A DNA stretch of 30,736 bases from Pseudomonadaceae bacterium UBA836. GTDB lineage: Bacteria > Pseudomonadota > Gammaproteobacteria > Pseudomonadales > Pseudomonadaceae. The stretch lies in assembly GCA_002296055.1 (NCBI GenBank), contig DBHE01000261.1, positions 1 to 30,736 on the forward strand, read 5' to 3'. The number at the start of each line of letters is the position of its first letter. Positions within the stretch are counted from its first letter, which is position 1. The notes beneath the pieces were generated by a model. It was given only the letters and a program-made list of their open reading frames with translations. It did no database searches and was not told the DNA's origin. The position numbers and the translations under genes were made by a program. Shown piece by piece: positions 7,822 to 15,582 of this stretch.

Positions 7822-9621
7822 TTAGAAGCTTACGCTGAAGCTGACGGAAGCGAAGTCGCGGTCAACGGACGTGTTGTACTTACCGTCGAAGAAGTCGGTG
7901 TAGCTGATAGAGGCGTTGTACTTGTTGCCGTAGTCAGCATTCACACCAACGCTGATTGCTTTAGCGTCTTCGGTGAAGTTGGGGCCGTAACCTTCAATGT
8001 CGTGCGACCAGGACACGTTCGGGCTCAGGTTGATACCGGCGATAACGTTGCTGTAGTCCAGCGACGCGCGAACGCGGTAACCGTAGGACCAATCAGTGTA
8101 GAAACCATCGTTTTCACACCAGCTGTTGGCATTGGGGGTCGACGGAGCAGGAACTTGCGTGGCGCAGCGGCCTGCTATCACGCCCGCAGCTGCAGGGCCC
8201 TCGTTGCCGTTATACGGGCTTTGACCGAACAGAGAGTCGCGACCAAACTTTACATCGCCCAAACCGGGAATGTAGTTGACGCCCGCTTCACCCACCAAGG
8301 ACAGGCGGCTCGCACCTAGAATCCGGTCAAAGAATTGGATGACGCTAACCTGCGCCTGCCAGAACTCCTTGCGCTCATAGCCAGGGATATAAGTCCCTGT
8401 CGGCAAGCCCACGTAATCACGGTGCGTGTTATCAGCGCCAAGCTGAAGAGCTGTACGGCTCATGTCGCCGGTGTTGATCTGCATCGGCATATTCGGACGA
8501 TAGCTGACCTCACCGCCGACAGAAGCCCCGGCGACGCTAGTTTGGAAGCTGACGCCGTACAGACGAATATCTTCGGGGTATTCGAAGAAATAACCGGCAG
8601 CGCCAAAAGTACCGTCCAGACCAGGAACACCTTGAGCTGCTCCGCCCAGAACCATGTTGCCGGCAACGTTCGAGTAAATCGGCGCACGGCTATGATAGTT
8701 CATGGCATAAAAACCGAACTCCGAGTCGTTCAGCTCAGGCACGAACCAACGGAAAGCCACGCCGAACTGACCGTCATCAGAGGCTTCCTTATCTTTGCGG
8801 GCACGCGAGATATAAGTGCCGACAGGTTGCTCGCCCTGCGGGAAGTCGGTACCGGTATAAACTAGGCGATCAATACAGCCTTTGGCCAGGGTGTCCGAAC
8901 CAAAGAAGGTACCGCAGTTATCCAGAACAGTCGGTGCCCACTTCAACTGATAGAAGGCTTCCATACTCAGGTTTTCGGTCAGGCCCTGGGAGAGATACAG
9001 CATCTCGACCGGCAGCAGACCTTCCTTCAGCTCGGCACCCGGACGGCGCAGAGCGGCCACGTCAATCGGGTTGATAGAGTTGATGGAGTTCTGGATGAAG
9101 GTAGATTCACCCCAACTAACAACCTGACGACCCAAGCGAATATTGCCCGGGTTGTTGCCAATGAAATAGTTGTGGTAGACGAACGCGTCCAGCAGCGCTA
9201 CACCCGAGGCCTTTTGCAACGGGTCACGGCTAGAGTCGTCGATATCGTAAAAGCGCTGACTGCCGTCTTTGGTTTCAAAGTCGTACCAGTACTTGCCACG
9301 GAAGAATGCGCCGGAGTCACCGTAACGCAGCTCTAGGTCGTGTACACCACGGAAAATCTTGGAGAATACATCACCAGCTTCATAGTTCTGGCGACCGTCA
9401 TCGGACGTACGAGCTGCTGCTTCACCGCCGTTGTTCACAGAGATGAAACGCTTGTCAGCGCCCTGGGTAGACATACTGACGCCAACAGACAGCTGGGAGT
9501 CCAGTTGCGCCTCTACTTCACCGATATTGAAACTGACTGCGTTAGCAGAACCAGAAAAGCTGGCCATACCAATTGCCAGAGGCAATGCGGCAAGAGACCA
9601 GGCATGCATTTTTTTTGTCAT
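7822..9621 (-). CDS. DUF1302 family outer-membrane beta-barrel protein, copy 2
   Basis: 599 residues from the ATG at 9621. The frame stays open to 9750, but the extra 43 codons cross the promoter and operator. The chosen start gives the signal peptide MTKKMHAWSLAALPLA..., the same as copy 1 except for two substitutions in the first 29 residues, and the same GGAGCAGCAC ribosome site. It ends in SFSVSF like copy 1. The cysteine pairs are conserved (near 234/247 and 484/501). Between them and in one other loop (after APIYSN, before GYFFEYPEDIRLYG) the sequence is unrelated or differs in length from copy 1, as expected for surface loops that set specificity. It is followed by DUF1329 copy 2 in the same operon. 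Confidence 0.9.
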   Translation of the reverse strand: MTKKMHAWSLAALPLAIGMASFSGSANAVSFNIGEVEAQLDSQLSVGVSMSTQGADKRFISVNNGGEAAARTSDDGRQNYEAGDVFSKIFRGVHDLELRYGDSGAFFRGKYWYDFETKDGSQRFYDIDDSSRDPLQKASGVALLDAFVYHNYFIGNNPGNIRLGRQVVSWGESTFIQNSINSINPIDVAALRRPGAELKEGLLPVEMLYLSQGLTENLSMEAFYQLKWAPTVLDNCGTFFGSDTLAKGCIDRLVYTGTDFPQGEQPVGTYISRARKDKEASDDGQFGVAFRWFVPELNDSEFGFYAMNYHSRAPIYSNVAGNMVLGGAAQGVPGLDGTFGAAGYFFEYPEDIRLYGVSFQTSVAGASVGGEVSYRPNMPMQINTGDMSRTALQLGADNTHRDYVGLPTGTYIPGYERKEFWQAQVSVIQFFDRILGASRLSLVGEAGVNYIPGLGDVKFGRDSLFGQSPYNGNEGPAAAGVIAGRCATQVPAPSTPNANSWCENDGFYTDWSYGYRVRASLDYSNVIAGINLSPNVSWSHDIEGYGPNFTEDAKAISVGVNADYGNKYNASISYTDFFDGKYNTSVDRDFASVSFSVSF

Positions 9622-9712
9622 TGTGCTGCTCCGTTTGGGTGACATGAAATCACGCACAGGGCGTGCGTGTTCAAGACCCTCGCAGTCTGTCACGAGGCCA
9701 GCACCGAGAACT

Positions 9713-9749
9713 TGTCCGAAGCGGCCAACATATTTGGCCAAGAAGGACA
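9713..9749. promoter_or_regulatory. 37-bp dyad-symmetric operator, putative AraC site of module 2
   Basis: The arrangement is TGTCC-N5-GGCCAA-N5-TTGGCC-N5-GGACA: both arms are perfect and every spacer is five bases. It lies 92-128 bases upstream of the DUF1302 start. Four elements at roughly 10-11-base spacing would lie on one face of the helix, which suits two monomers of a double-HTH AraC protein bound head to head. The right half recurs in module 1. Confidence 0.65.
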
Positions 9750-10058
9750 TTCAGAGAATGAATTGACACTATAAGCAAACACTAGGCGTCGCTCCGTAAC
9801 GCCTGCGCTGTGTAGCTCACAGCGATCATCAACAGCCCGAAAACACCGCGATAGAGGACCTAGTCAAGGCGCCACGACAACTGATTCACAATGAGACAAA
9901 TTCCACCCAGGGCACCTCTAAGGGAGCTGGCATACACCCGGCTCCAGCAAACGCCATCCTAGGCAAGGGTACATTGATTGCAACACAATTCTGCTCTGCG
10001 AAACCACGTACCGGGCTTTTGTGGCGCCAGAATATCGTTATACTGCGCAGCCATAAAA

Positions 10059-10077
10059 GACAAAATTCGTTTTTGTC
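10059..10077. promoter_or_regulatory. Inverted repeat in the leader of AraC regulator 2
   Basis: GACAAAA and TTTTGTC are separated by five bases, just upstream of the regulator's possible starts and downstream of a possible -10 box (TATACT, 10039-10044). Position suggests an autoregulatory operator or a leader hairpin. No proof from sequence. Confidence 0.35.
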
Positions 10078-10104
10078 ACAACAATGGTTAGCAGGATGCA
10101 GTCG

Positions 10105-11139
10105 ATGCTCGAACGTTCCAGTTCAGATTCCTTTGCCCACGTCCGCGAAAGCGCCTTTTGGGTAACTACCATTGAGCAGGCGCTGCGTCAGTACGAGCTA
10201 ACCCTGGCGTCGTCCAGCCACCTAGCATCCTTATTACACAGCCAAAGTAGTGGCGAGCCTTCCTTTATAGATCAGCGTCTGTGCTCCCATGCCTGGGACG
10301 AAGCTGTGCGCATTTCCGATGACCCTTTATTTGGTCTTCGTATCCACCGGGTATTTGCACCAACGGCTTTCGGCGCGCTGGCCCTGGCTGCTGCCTCCAG
10401 CCCGCGGATGGACACCGCCATCGCGCTGCTGGAGCGTTTTTTCAGCATTTTCAGTACGCAGCTGAAACTGGTTACGCGCGCCGAAGGCAGTCAGTTGATA
10501 CTGCACCTACAGCCTGTCGGGCAGCCGCACCCTCAGCATATTGATGCGGTGCTCGGCTACCTCAGCCGTTTTTTCAACCGCCTGGATATCAGCAGCCAGG
10601 GTTTGTTGCAGGCTCTGCATATCCCCCACTGCAGCGATGAGGTCATGGCCCGCCGTCTGTTTCAGCGCAATCAGCTAATGTTCGGCGAGCAGCACGCACT
10701 GGCGCTGGACCTGAAACAGGTTAAACAGCCCCTGCCCAGTGCCTGTCCGTTCATTCTGCCGAAGCTGGTTGATACCCTTGAAACCATGCAAGCTGCTCTG
10801 CCCAGCTACGCATTAACCGAACAGGTCAAACGCCGCATTCATCTATTACTGGGTTCCGGTGATATCAGCGCCGAGCGGGTGGCAGAGCCATTGAACATCA
10901 GCTCGCGTCACCTGCGACGCAAGCTGAGCCAAGAAGGCACCAGCTACGAGCAGCTAGCCGATGAGGTACGACGCGAAGCGGCTATCCGGCTGATTGGCGA
11001 CGGCCAGATGTCCTTGACCAGCATTGCCTACGAGCTGGGCTTTCTGGACCCCAGCAGCTTTACCCGCGCCTTCCGCCGCTGGACCAACATGAGTCCAACG
11101 GCTTACCGGCGCGAGCTGAGTCGCAGCAAAGGGGAATAA
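10105..11139 (+). CDS. AraC-family transcriptional regulator 2 (Arabinose_bd + HTH_18)
   Basis: 344 residues, paralogue of regulator 1 with the same two-domain plan. The second HTH has the same core (GFLDPSSFTRAFRRWT) and the first recognition helix differs only slightly (SSRHLRRKLSQ). I chose the ATG at 10105 over those at 10084 and 10096 because AGGA lies eight bases before it, while the 10084 ATG has no ribosome site, and because it places the conserved FW pair exactly 17 residues in, as in regulator 1. The N-terminal sensing domains differ much more than the DNA-binding domains, so the two proteins probably respond to different ligands but read similar DNA. It converges with the methyltransferase-like gene; a weak GCACC/GGTGC hairpin lies between them. 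Confidence 0.9.
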   Translation: MLERSSSDSFAHVRESAFWVTTIEQALRQYELTLASSSHLASLLHSQSSGEPSFIDQRLCSHAWDEAVRISDDPLFGLRIHRVFAPTAFGALALAAASSPRMDTAIALLERFFSIFSTQLKLVTRAEGSQLILHLQPVGQPHPQHIDAVLGYLSRFFNRLDISSQGLLQALHIPHCSDEVMARRLFQRNQLMFGEQHALALDLKQVKQPLPSACPFILPKLVDTLETMQAALPSYALTEQVKRRIHLLLGSGDISAERVAEPLNISSRHLRRKLSQEGTSYEQLADEVRREAAIRLIGDGQMSLTSIAYELGFLDPSSFTRAFRRWTNMSPTAYRRELSRSKGE

Positions 11140-11195
11140 GAGCCTCCTGTAGCGCAGCCCAAACCTGCAAGGAGCGCACCGTGAGGTGCCCCCTA

Positions 11196-12038
11196 TTATT
11201 CCGGCTTGATAAATAGCAGCGTCATACGATCACTTTCGCCAATCGCCAGATAGTGAGCGCGCTGCTCATCTCCCAGGCGTAATGTGGGCGGCAGGGTCCA
11301 GACGCCTTCCGGATGATCGGTGGTGTCGCGCGGATTCTGGTTGGCCGGGCTGACCGACAACAGTTCAAAACCAGCCTGACTCGCCAACTCGCGCACCTTT
11401 TGTTCAGTGACATAACCCGAGTCGATCATCTGCTCCAGCGAGGTGCCGGCCTTGGCGCGATGCTCAACCACACCGAGCATGCCACCCGGCTTTAGCGCCG
11501 CAAAAAACTTGTCGAACATCACTTCTGCCTTGCCGTCGCCAGCCGCCAGCCAGTTATGAACGTTGCGGAACGTGAGCACCCGGTCAGCTGTGCCAGGTTC
11601 AGCGAGCGGCATATCCGCATCGTAATTCAGCGTGGTCAGTTGCACCTGATCGTAGCGTTCTGGGTGCTCTGCCAGCTTTTCCTCAAACCCTGCGCGAGAG
11701 CGACGATAAAAGGCGACCTTGCTGTCCGGGTCGAAGTGGGCAGCGATCAGTGTGCCCTTGTCACGCAGCAGCGGTGCCAGCACCTCGGTATACCAGCCGC
11801 CGCCCGGCCAGACCTCCACCACGGTTTGCTCCGGTGTGACGCCAAAGAAAGTCAGCGTCTGCTCCGGGTTGCGGTAGGCGTCGCGGGTGACATTGGTGAT
11901 AGTGCGGCCGCTGTTGCCCACCGCGCTGCGGATCGCCTGCACCTGGGCCTCATCCAGTTGCGGTGGCGTCGGCGCCCCCGGCTCTTGAGCTTGAACGGTT
12001 GCTGCGCACAGCAGCAATGCATAGGCAAGTTTGCGCAT
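11196..12038 (-). CDS. Exported methyltransferase-like protein
   Basis: 280 residues from the ATG at 12038, chosen for its ribosome site (GAAGAGG) and because it starts directly with a signal peptide, MRKLAYALLLCAATVQA, cut before QEP. An upstream in-frame ATG at 12089 would bury that signal. The body is a class I Rossmann methyltransferase fold: VVEVWPGGGWYTEVLAPLL resembles the SAM-binding motif I, followed by an acidic strand end and a post-motif region (LKPGGMLGVVEH). Such secreted methyltransferase-like proteins occur across gammaproteobacteria, but SAM is not expected in the periplasm, so substrate and activity are uncertain. It is transcribed alone, divergent from the ArsS cluster. Confidence 0.85.
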   Translation of the reverse strand: MRKLAYALLLCAATVQAQEPGAPTPPQLDEAQVQAIRSAVGNSGRTITNVTRDAYRNPEQTLTFFGVTPEQTVVEVWPGGGWYTEVLAPLLRDKGTLIAAHFDPDSKVAFYRRSRAGFEEKLAEHPERYDQVQLTTLNYDADMPLAEPGTADRVLTFRNVHNWLAAGDGKAEVMFDKFFAALKPGGMLGVVEHRAKAGTSLEQMIDSGYVTEQKVRELASQAGFELLSVSPANQNPRDTTDHPEGVWTLPPTLRLGDEQRAHYLAIGESDRMTLLFIKPE

Positions 12039-12218
12039 CGGGTCCTCTTCAATAATGGTCATGGCCTGCTCAGCGCGCAGACGGGGCACGGCCGCTGTAC
12101 ACTGACAGTAACTACAAGATGCTGAAACAGCGCCGCGTGCCTGTCGCTGCCTTCTGGCCCTGTGACTGCCAAACGGCCGGTAGGTGCCGAAAAATGTTCG
12201 TTTTCACCCGCCTCGATC

Positions 12219-12251
12219 TGTAACAGATGCACTCACCCGGAGTCTGTTACA
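12219..12251. promoter_or_regulatory. Inverted repeat upstream of arsS
   Basis: TGTAACAGA (12219-12227) and its exact reverse complement TCTGTTACA (12243-12251) are separated by 15 bases and end 19 bases before the arsS start. The left arm lies within a smaller palindrome, ATCTGT-A-ACAGAT. The centre-to-centre distance is 24 bases. This looks like a two-site operator controlling the cluster; the regulator is not identified. Confidence 0.5.
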
Positions 12252-12270
12252 TAGCAAATGAGGAGATACC

Positions 12271-13233
12271 GTGCGCGATACCCTGCCCCTACTCAACAAG
12301 CTGGACTTTCCGCCGTTGCACCGCGCAGCGCTGGACACCCTGCAGGTCAACCTGACCTACCGCTGCAACCAGCGCTGTCTGCATTGCCACGTCAACGCCG
12401 GCCCTACGCGCACTGAAAGCATGTCCGACGACCTGATTGCCCTGCTGCACCAGGTCATCGACGCCCACCCGGTTGCCACGCTGGACCTGACCGGCGGCGC
12501 GCCGGAAATGCACCCGCAGTTCCGCGCGCTGGTCAGCCATGCCCGGGCTGCCGGCACCCGGGTCATCGACCGCTGCAACCTGACCATTCTCAGCGAGCCC
12601 GGCTATGAGGGCCTGGCCGAATTTCTGGCAACTGAACAGGTCGCCATCTCAGCCTCTCTGCCCTGCTACTCACGAGACAATGTCGACCGCCAACGCGGTG
12701 ATGGCGTGTTTGAACGCAGCATCGCGGGCCTGCGCCAGCTGAACCGGCTGGGGTACGGCCAGCCTGATAGCCCGCTGGAACTTAACCTGGTCTACAACCC
12801 CCAGGGGCCAAGCCTGCCACCGCCACAGCAGGCGCTGGAAGCCGATTACAAATCCCACCTTCTGGAGGACTTCGGTATTGTCTTCAGCCACCTGCACACC
12901 ATTACCAACCAGCCGATTGCGCGCTTCGGCAGCACGCTGGTCAGCCGTGGCCAATTCAACGACTACATGCAGTTACTGCGCGATAACTTTAGCGCCGACA
13001 ACCTGCCAGGCCTGATGTGCCGGGGCACGGTCAGCGTGGATTGGCGCGGCTACCTGTATGACTGCGACTTTAACCAGATGCTCGACTTGCCAATGCCCGT
13101 GCTGGCATCAGACCGCCCGCACCTGCGCGAGCTGCTCAGCCAACCTTTACAGGATCACCCTATAGCCACGCGTGATCATTGCTTTGCCTGCACCGCGGGG
13201 CAAGGCTCCAGCTGCGGCGGCACGCTCAACTGA
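12271..13233 (+). CDS. arsS: Radical SAM protein ArsS-like (arsenosugar biosynthesis type)
   Basis: 320 residues. The N-terminal radical SAM domain carries CNQRCLHC (Cys 32, 36, 39), which holds the 4Fe-4S cluster for SAM cleavage, then LTGGAPE. The C-terminal DUF3641-type domain ends CFACTAGQGSSCGG, a typical Cys-rich tail of TIGR04167 proteins, originally named radical SAM/SeCys and now ArsS. No in-frame TGA is present, so this is not a selenoprotein. In the arsenosugar pathway ArsS joins an adenosyl-derived deoxyribosyl group to methylated arsenic. The start is a GTG with ribosome site GAGGAG. It opens a co-directional cluster with two transferases typical of this family. The arsenic substrate is inferred from family names, not visible in the sequence. 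Confidence 0.88.
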   Translation: MRDTLPLLNKLDFPPLHRAALDTLQVNLTYRCNQRCLHCHVNAGPTRTESMSDDLIALLHQVIDAHPVATLDLTGGAPEMHPQFRALVSHARAAGTRVIDRCNLTILSEPGYEGLAEFLATEQVAISASLPCYSRDNVDRQRGDGVFERSIAGLRQLNRLGYGQPDSPLELNLVYNPQGPSLPPPQQALEADYKSHLLEDFGIVFSHLHTITNQPIARFGSTLVSRGQFNDYMQLLRDNFSADNLPGLMCRGTVSVDWRGYLYDCDFNQMLDLPMPVLASDRPHLRELLSQPLQDHPIATRDHCFACTAGQGSSCGGTLN

Positions 13234-13255
13234 CCTCAGAAGGATCCGACAATTC

Positions 13256-14623
13256 ATGATGACCGGCGTATTTTTCTGGGGTTTTCTGCTCGCCTACGGC
13301 GCCCTGATGTACTGGCTCTCGCCGCGCACGGTAACGGTGGGCGGCTTCTTCAATGGCGAAGACAGCCAGGGCCGGCAGGCTTCGCCCATGCTGCTGACCA
13401 CCAGCATCTTTATCAGCTGGATCTTCGCCAAGTCCGTGACCAACGCCGCCAACCTGGGTGCCGAGTTTGGCCTGGTCGGCGGCCTGGCCTATGCCACCTA
13501 CTGGCTGTCTATCCCGCTTTGCGGCTTGGTGATTTACCGCCTGCGTAAACGGTTTCAAGCCACCAGTCTGGTCAGCTTTCTAACCAGTCACTACGGCCGC
13601 GCCGCCGCACTGGCGTTCTCCGCTGCCATTCTTATCCGGCTGTTCAATGAGGTCTGGAGTAACACCGCCGTCGTGGGTGGCTATTACGGCGACAGCGGCA
13701 GCCCAGCCTTTATCGGCGCCGCACTGCTGTTTACTGCAGTCACCCTGATCTACAGCCTGCGTGGAGGCCTGCGCAGCTCTATCCTGACCGATGCCGCGCA
13801 GGCCGCCATCTTCGTCATTGCGCTGATCTGGGTAATGGGCATGGTGCTACCCAGCCACAGTCCCGGCGAGCTGGTCAGCACCAGCCACTGGGCGCTGAAT
13901 GCCGGTGTCGACCTGTTTCTGGTCGCCTGCCTGCAGCTGGTCAGCTACCCATTCCACGACCCGGTACTGACCGACCGCGGCTTTATCAGTGAAGAAAAGT
14001 CCATGCTGCGCGCCTTTACCCTGGCGGGCGTGCTCGGCTTTATTGCGATTTTGGCCTTCAGCCTGATCGGCGTGCACGCCACGCTCGGCGGCATCGAAGC
14101 CAGCGGCAACGTACCCGCCGCCTTAGCCAAAAGCCTCGGTGTTGGCGCATTGGTGGTAATGACCCTGGTGATGATCTCCGCCGCCGGCTCAACATTGGAT
14201 TCCACCTTCTCCAGCCTCGCGCGGCTCAGTGGCCGAGAGTTACCCGCCCTGCTCGGTCGGGATTTTGGCCACAAGGCGATCGGCATCGGCATGGCCGCAA
14301 TGATGATTTTCGCCCTACTCGGCAACCTGCCCATGCTGGCCGGCACCGATATTCTCAAAGCCACCACCATCAGCGGCACCATGGTGATTGGGTTGGCGCC
14401 AGTGTTTTTGCTACATGGTCTGGTGCGGCCGACACAACTGGGGTTTCACCTGAGTTTCTGGACCGGCCTGAGCCTGGGTGTCGCGCTGACGGTCGGCTGG
14501 ATTCCGGCCAGCTGGGCGATCGGGGATGGCAAATACGCGCTGCTGCTGGGCACCAACCTCTATGGGTTGCTGCTCTGCACCGCAGGCTACCTGCTGCCCG
14601 GCATGGCTAGGAGAACCGCATGA
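13256..14623 (+). CDS. Sodium:solute symporter family protein
   Basis: 455 residues, a multi-pass inner-membrane protein of the SSS family (PF00474). Diagnostic segments are TLIYSLRGGLRSSILTDAAQ, matching the family's GGLxAVxxTDxxQ signature, and ISAAGSTLDSTFSSLARL, the Na+-site helix. It is slightly shorter than usual members. The start was set at the ATG pair 13256/13259, preceded by AGAAGGA. A longer open frame from 13172 overlaps the 3' end of arsS and would add a basic non-hydrophobic leader. It stops in a 4-base overlap with the next gene. It probably imports a precursor or exports a product of the cluster; the substrate is unknown. Confidence 0.87.
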   Translation: MMTGVFFWGFLLAYGALMYWLSPRTVTVGGFFNGEDSQGRQASPMLLTTSIFISWIFAKSVTNAANLGAEFGLVGGLAYATYWLSIPLCGLVIYRLRKRFQATSLVSFLTSHYGRAAALAFSAAILIRLFNEVWSNTAVVGGYYGDSGSPAFIGAALLFTAVTLIYSLRGGLRSSILTDAAQAAIFVIALIWVMGMVLPSHSPGELVSTSHWALNAGVDLFLVACLQLVSYPFHDPVLTDRGFISEEKSMLRAFTLAGVLGFIAILAFSLIGVHATLGGIEASGNVPAALAKSLGVGALVVMTLVMISAAGSTLDSTFSSLARLSGRELPALLGRDFGHKAIGIGMAAMMIFALLGNLPMLAGTDILKATTISGTMVIGLAPVFLLHGLVRPTQLGFHLSFWTGLSLGVALTVGWIPASWAIGDGKYALLLGTNLYGLLLCTAGYLLPGMARRTA

Positions 14624-15582
14624 GCAAGGGACGCACCTGCCCCACAGACTATCGCCTGCCGGCCGACGCGTTCAGCGCGCCAGCCAGTCTTGCCTGCAAC
14701 GTGCTCTACGTCATCGGCGGGCTTTACGGCAACAGACAGGCCCTCGACGTCATCGAGCGCAAGCTGGCCAGCGAGCCAGGGGCAGCCGCCGTGTTCAACG
14801 GCGACGCCCACTGGTTTGACTGTGACCCGGCGATCTTCAGTGACATCGAGCAACGCCTTCAGCACCATCACCCGCTGCGCGGCAACGTTGAAACCGAGCT
14901 GGCCCGTAGCGGGGACGCGTTCGGCTGCGGCTGCGCCTATCCAGAGCAAACGAGCGCCGACACCGTCGAGCATTCCAACCGCATTCATCAGCAGCTGCAG
15001 CAGACCGTCGACAACCTGCCAGGCATGACCGAGCGACTGGGCAAGCGCCCCGCCTGGCTGGTTGCCGAGGTCGCTGGAGAGCCTGTTGGTATCACCCACG
15101 GTGACGAGCAATCGCTGGCCGGCTGGCAATGCGATCATGCCGCGCTGCAGCGCGACGAGCGCCAGCAACAGTTGAATGCCTGGTTCAACCAGCAGCGTAT
15201 CCGCGTGCTGGCTTGCAGCCACACCTGCAGCCCGGCGGCGCTCAGCACCGGGCAGTGGGCCGTGATCAACAACGGCGCAGCCGGCATGCCCAATTTCAAC
15301 AACGGCCGCTACGGGCTGCTTACGCGCATTGCTCCAACGCCCTCTGCATCAGCCATCTATCGGGCGCACGTCGGGAACCTGGTCATTGAGGCGCTACCGG
15401 TCAACTACGACCAGCAGACTTTTGCAGCTGAATTTGCTCGCCAGTGGCCGGCCAACTCCCCCGCAGCAGTCGCCTATGGACAACGCATCAAACACGGCAC
15501 CGACAGGGCACCAGCCGACGCCTGCATCGCCGGTTTCACTTTTGCCTCAACTCTCTGCGCTATGGACGCCCAATTACTATGA
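14620..15582 (+). CDS. Metallophosphoesterase-like protein with altered motif I
   Basis: 320 residues with a calcineurin-like phosphoesterase layout, but with changed metal ligands. Motif I, normally DxHGN, reads GLYGN (residues 34-38), so both the Asp and the His are lost. Motif II is GDxHWFD (Asp 62). Motif III reads RGNVETE (Asn 89, Glu 91). The later His positions are THGDE (His 160) and CSHTC (His 201, where GHTH is usual). It may bind one metal, use another metal or no longer hydrolyse phosphate. The ATG overlaps the symporter stop (ATGA) and its own stop overlaps the next start, so translation is coupled. Family assignment is good; catalytic activity is doubtful. Confidence 0.75.
   Translation: MSKGRTCPTDYRLPADAFSAPASLACNVLYVIGGLYGNRQALDVIERKLASEPGAAAVFNGDAHWFDCDPAIFSDIEQRLQHHHPLRGNVETELARSGDAFGCGCAYPEQTSADTVEHSNRIHQQLQQTVDNLPGMTERLGKRPAWLVAEVAGEPVGITHGDEQSLAGWQCDHAALQRDERQQQLNAWFNQQRIRVLACSHTCSPAALSTGQWAVINNGAAGMPNFNNGRYGLLTRIAPTPSASAIYRAHVGNLVIEALPVNYDQQTFAAEFARQWPANSPAAVAYGQRIKHGTDRAPADACIAGFTFASTLCAMDAQLL

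Larger units (their letters stand above)
9622..10104. promoter_or_regulatory. Divergent promoter region, DUF1302 copy 2 / AraC regulator 2
   Basis: This 483-base interval carries no convincing gene. It contains the 37-bp dyad (9713-9749), the shared GGACATTCA (9745-9753) and, near the regulator, a possible -10 box TATACT (10039-10044) with no clear -35. A short inverted repeat follows at 10059-10077. Between about 9760 and 10030 I see nothing recognisable. Confidence 0.6.

Noticed and set aside
6406..8319. 637-codon open frame on the plus strand opposite DUF1329 copy 2 and part of DUF1302 copy 2
   Set aside because: It crosses two well-supported genes and their intergenic ribosome site. The Val/Thr/Arg-rich product has no recognisable domain and similar antisense frames occur opposite copy 1, so it reflects codon bias of the sense genes.
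9622..9750. 43-codon N-terminal extension of DUF1302 copy 2
   Set aside because: It would place the signal peptide inside the protein and run through the 37-bp dyad. Copy 1 starts at the equivalent internal ATG.
12271..13233. Selenocysteine-containing radical SAM protein
   Set aside because: The family name includes selenoproteins, but the frame has no internal TGA and the tail positions are Cys codons.
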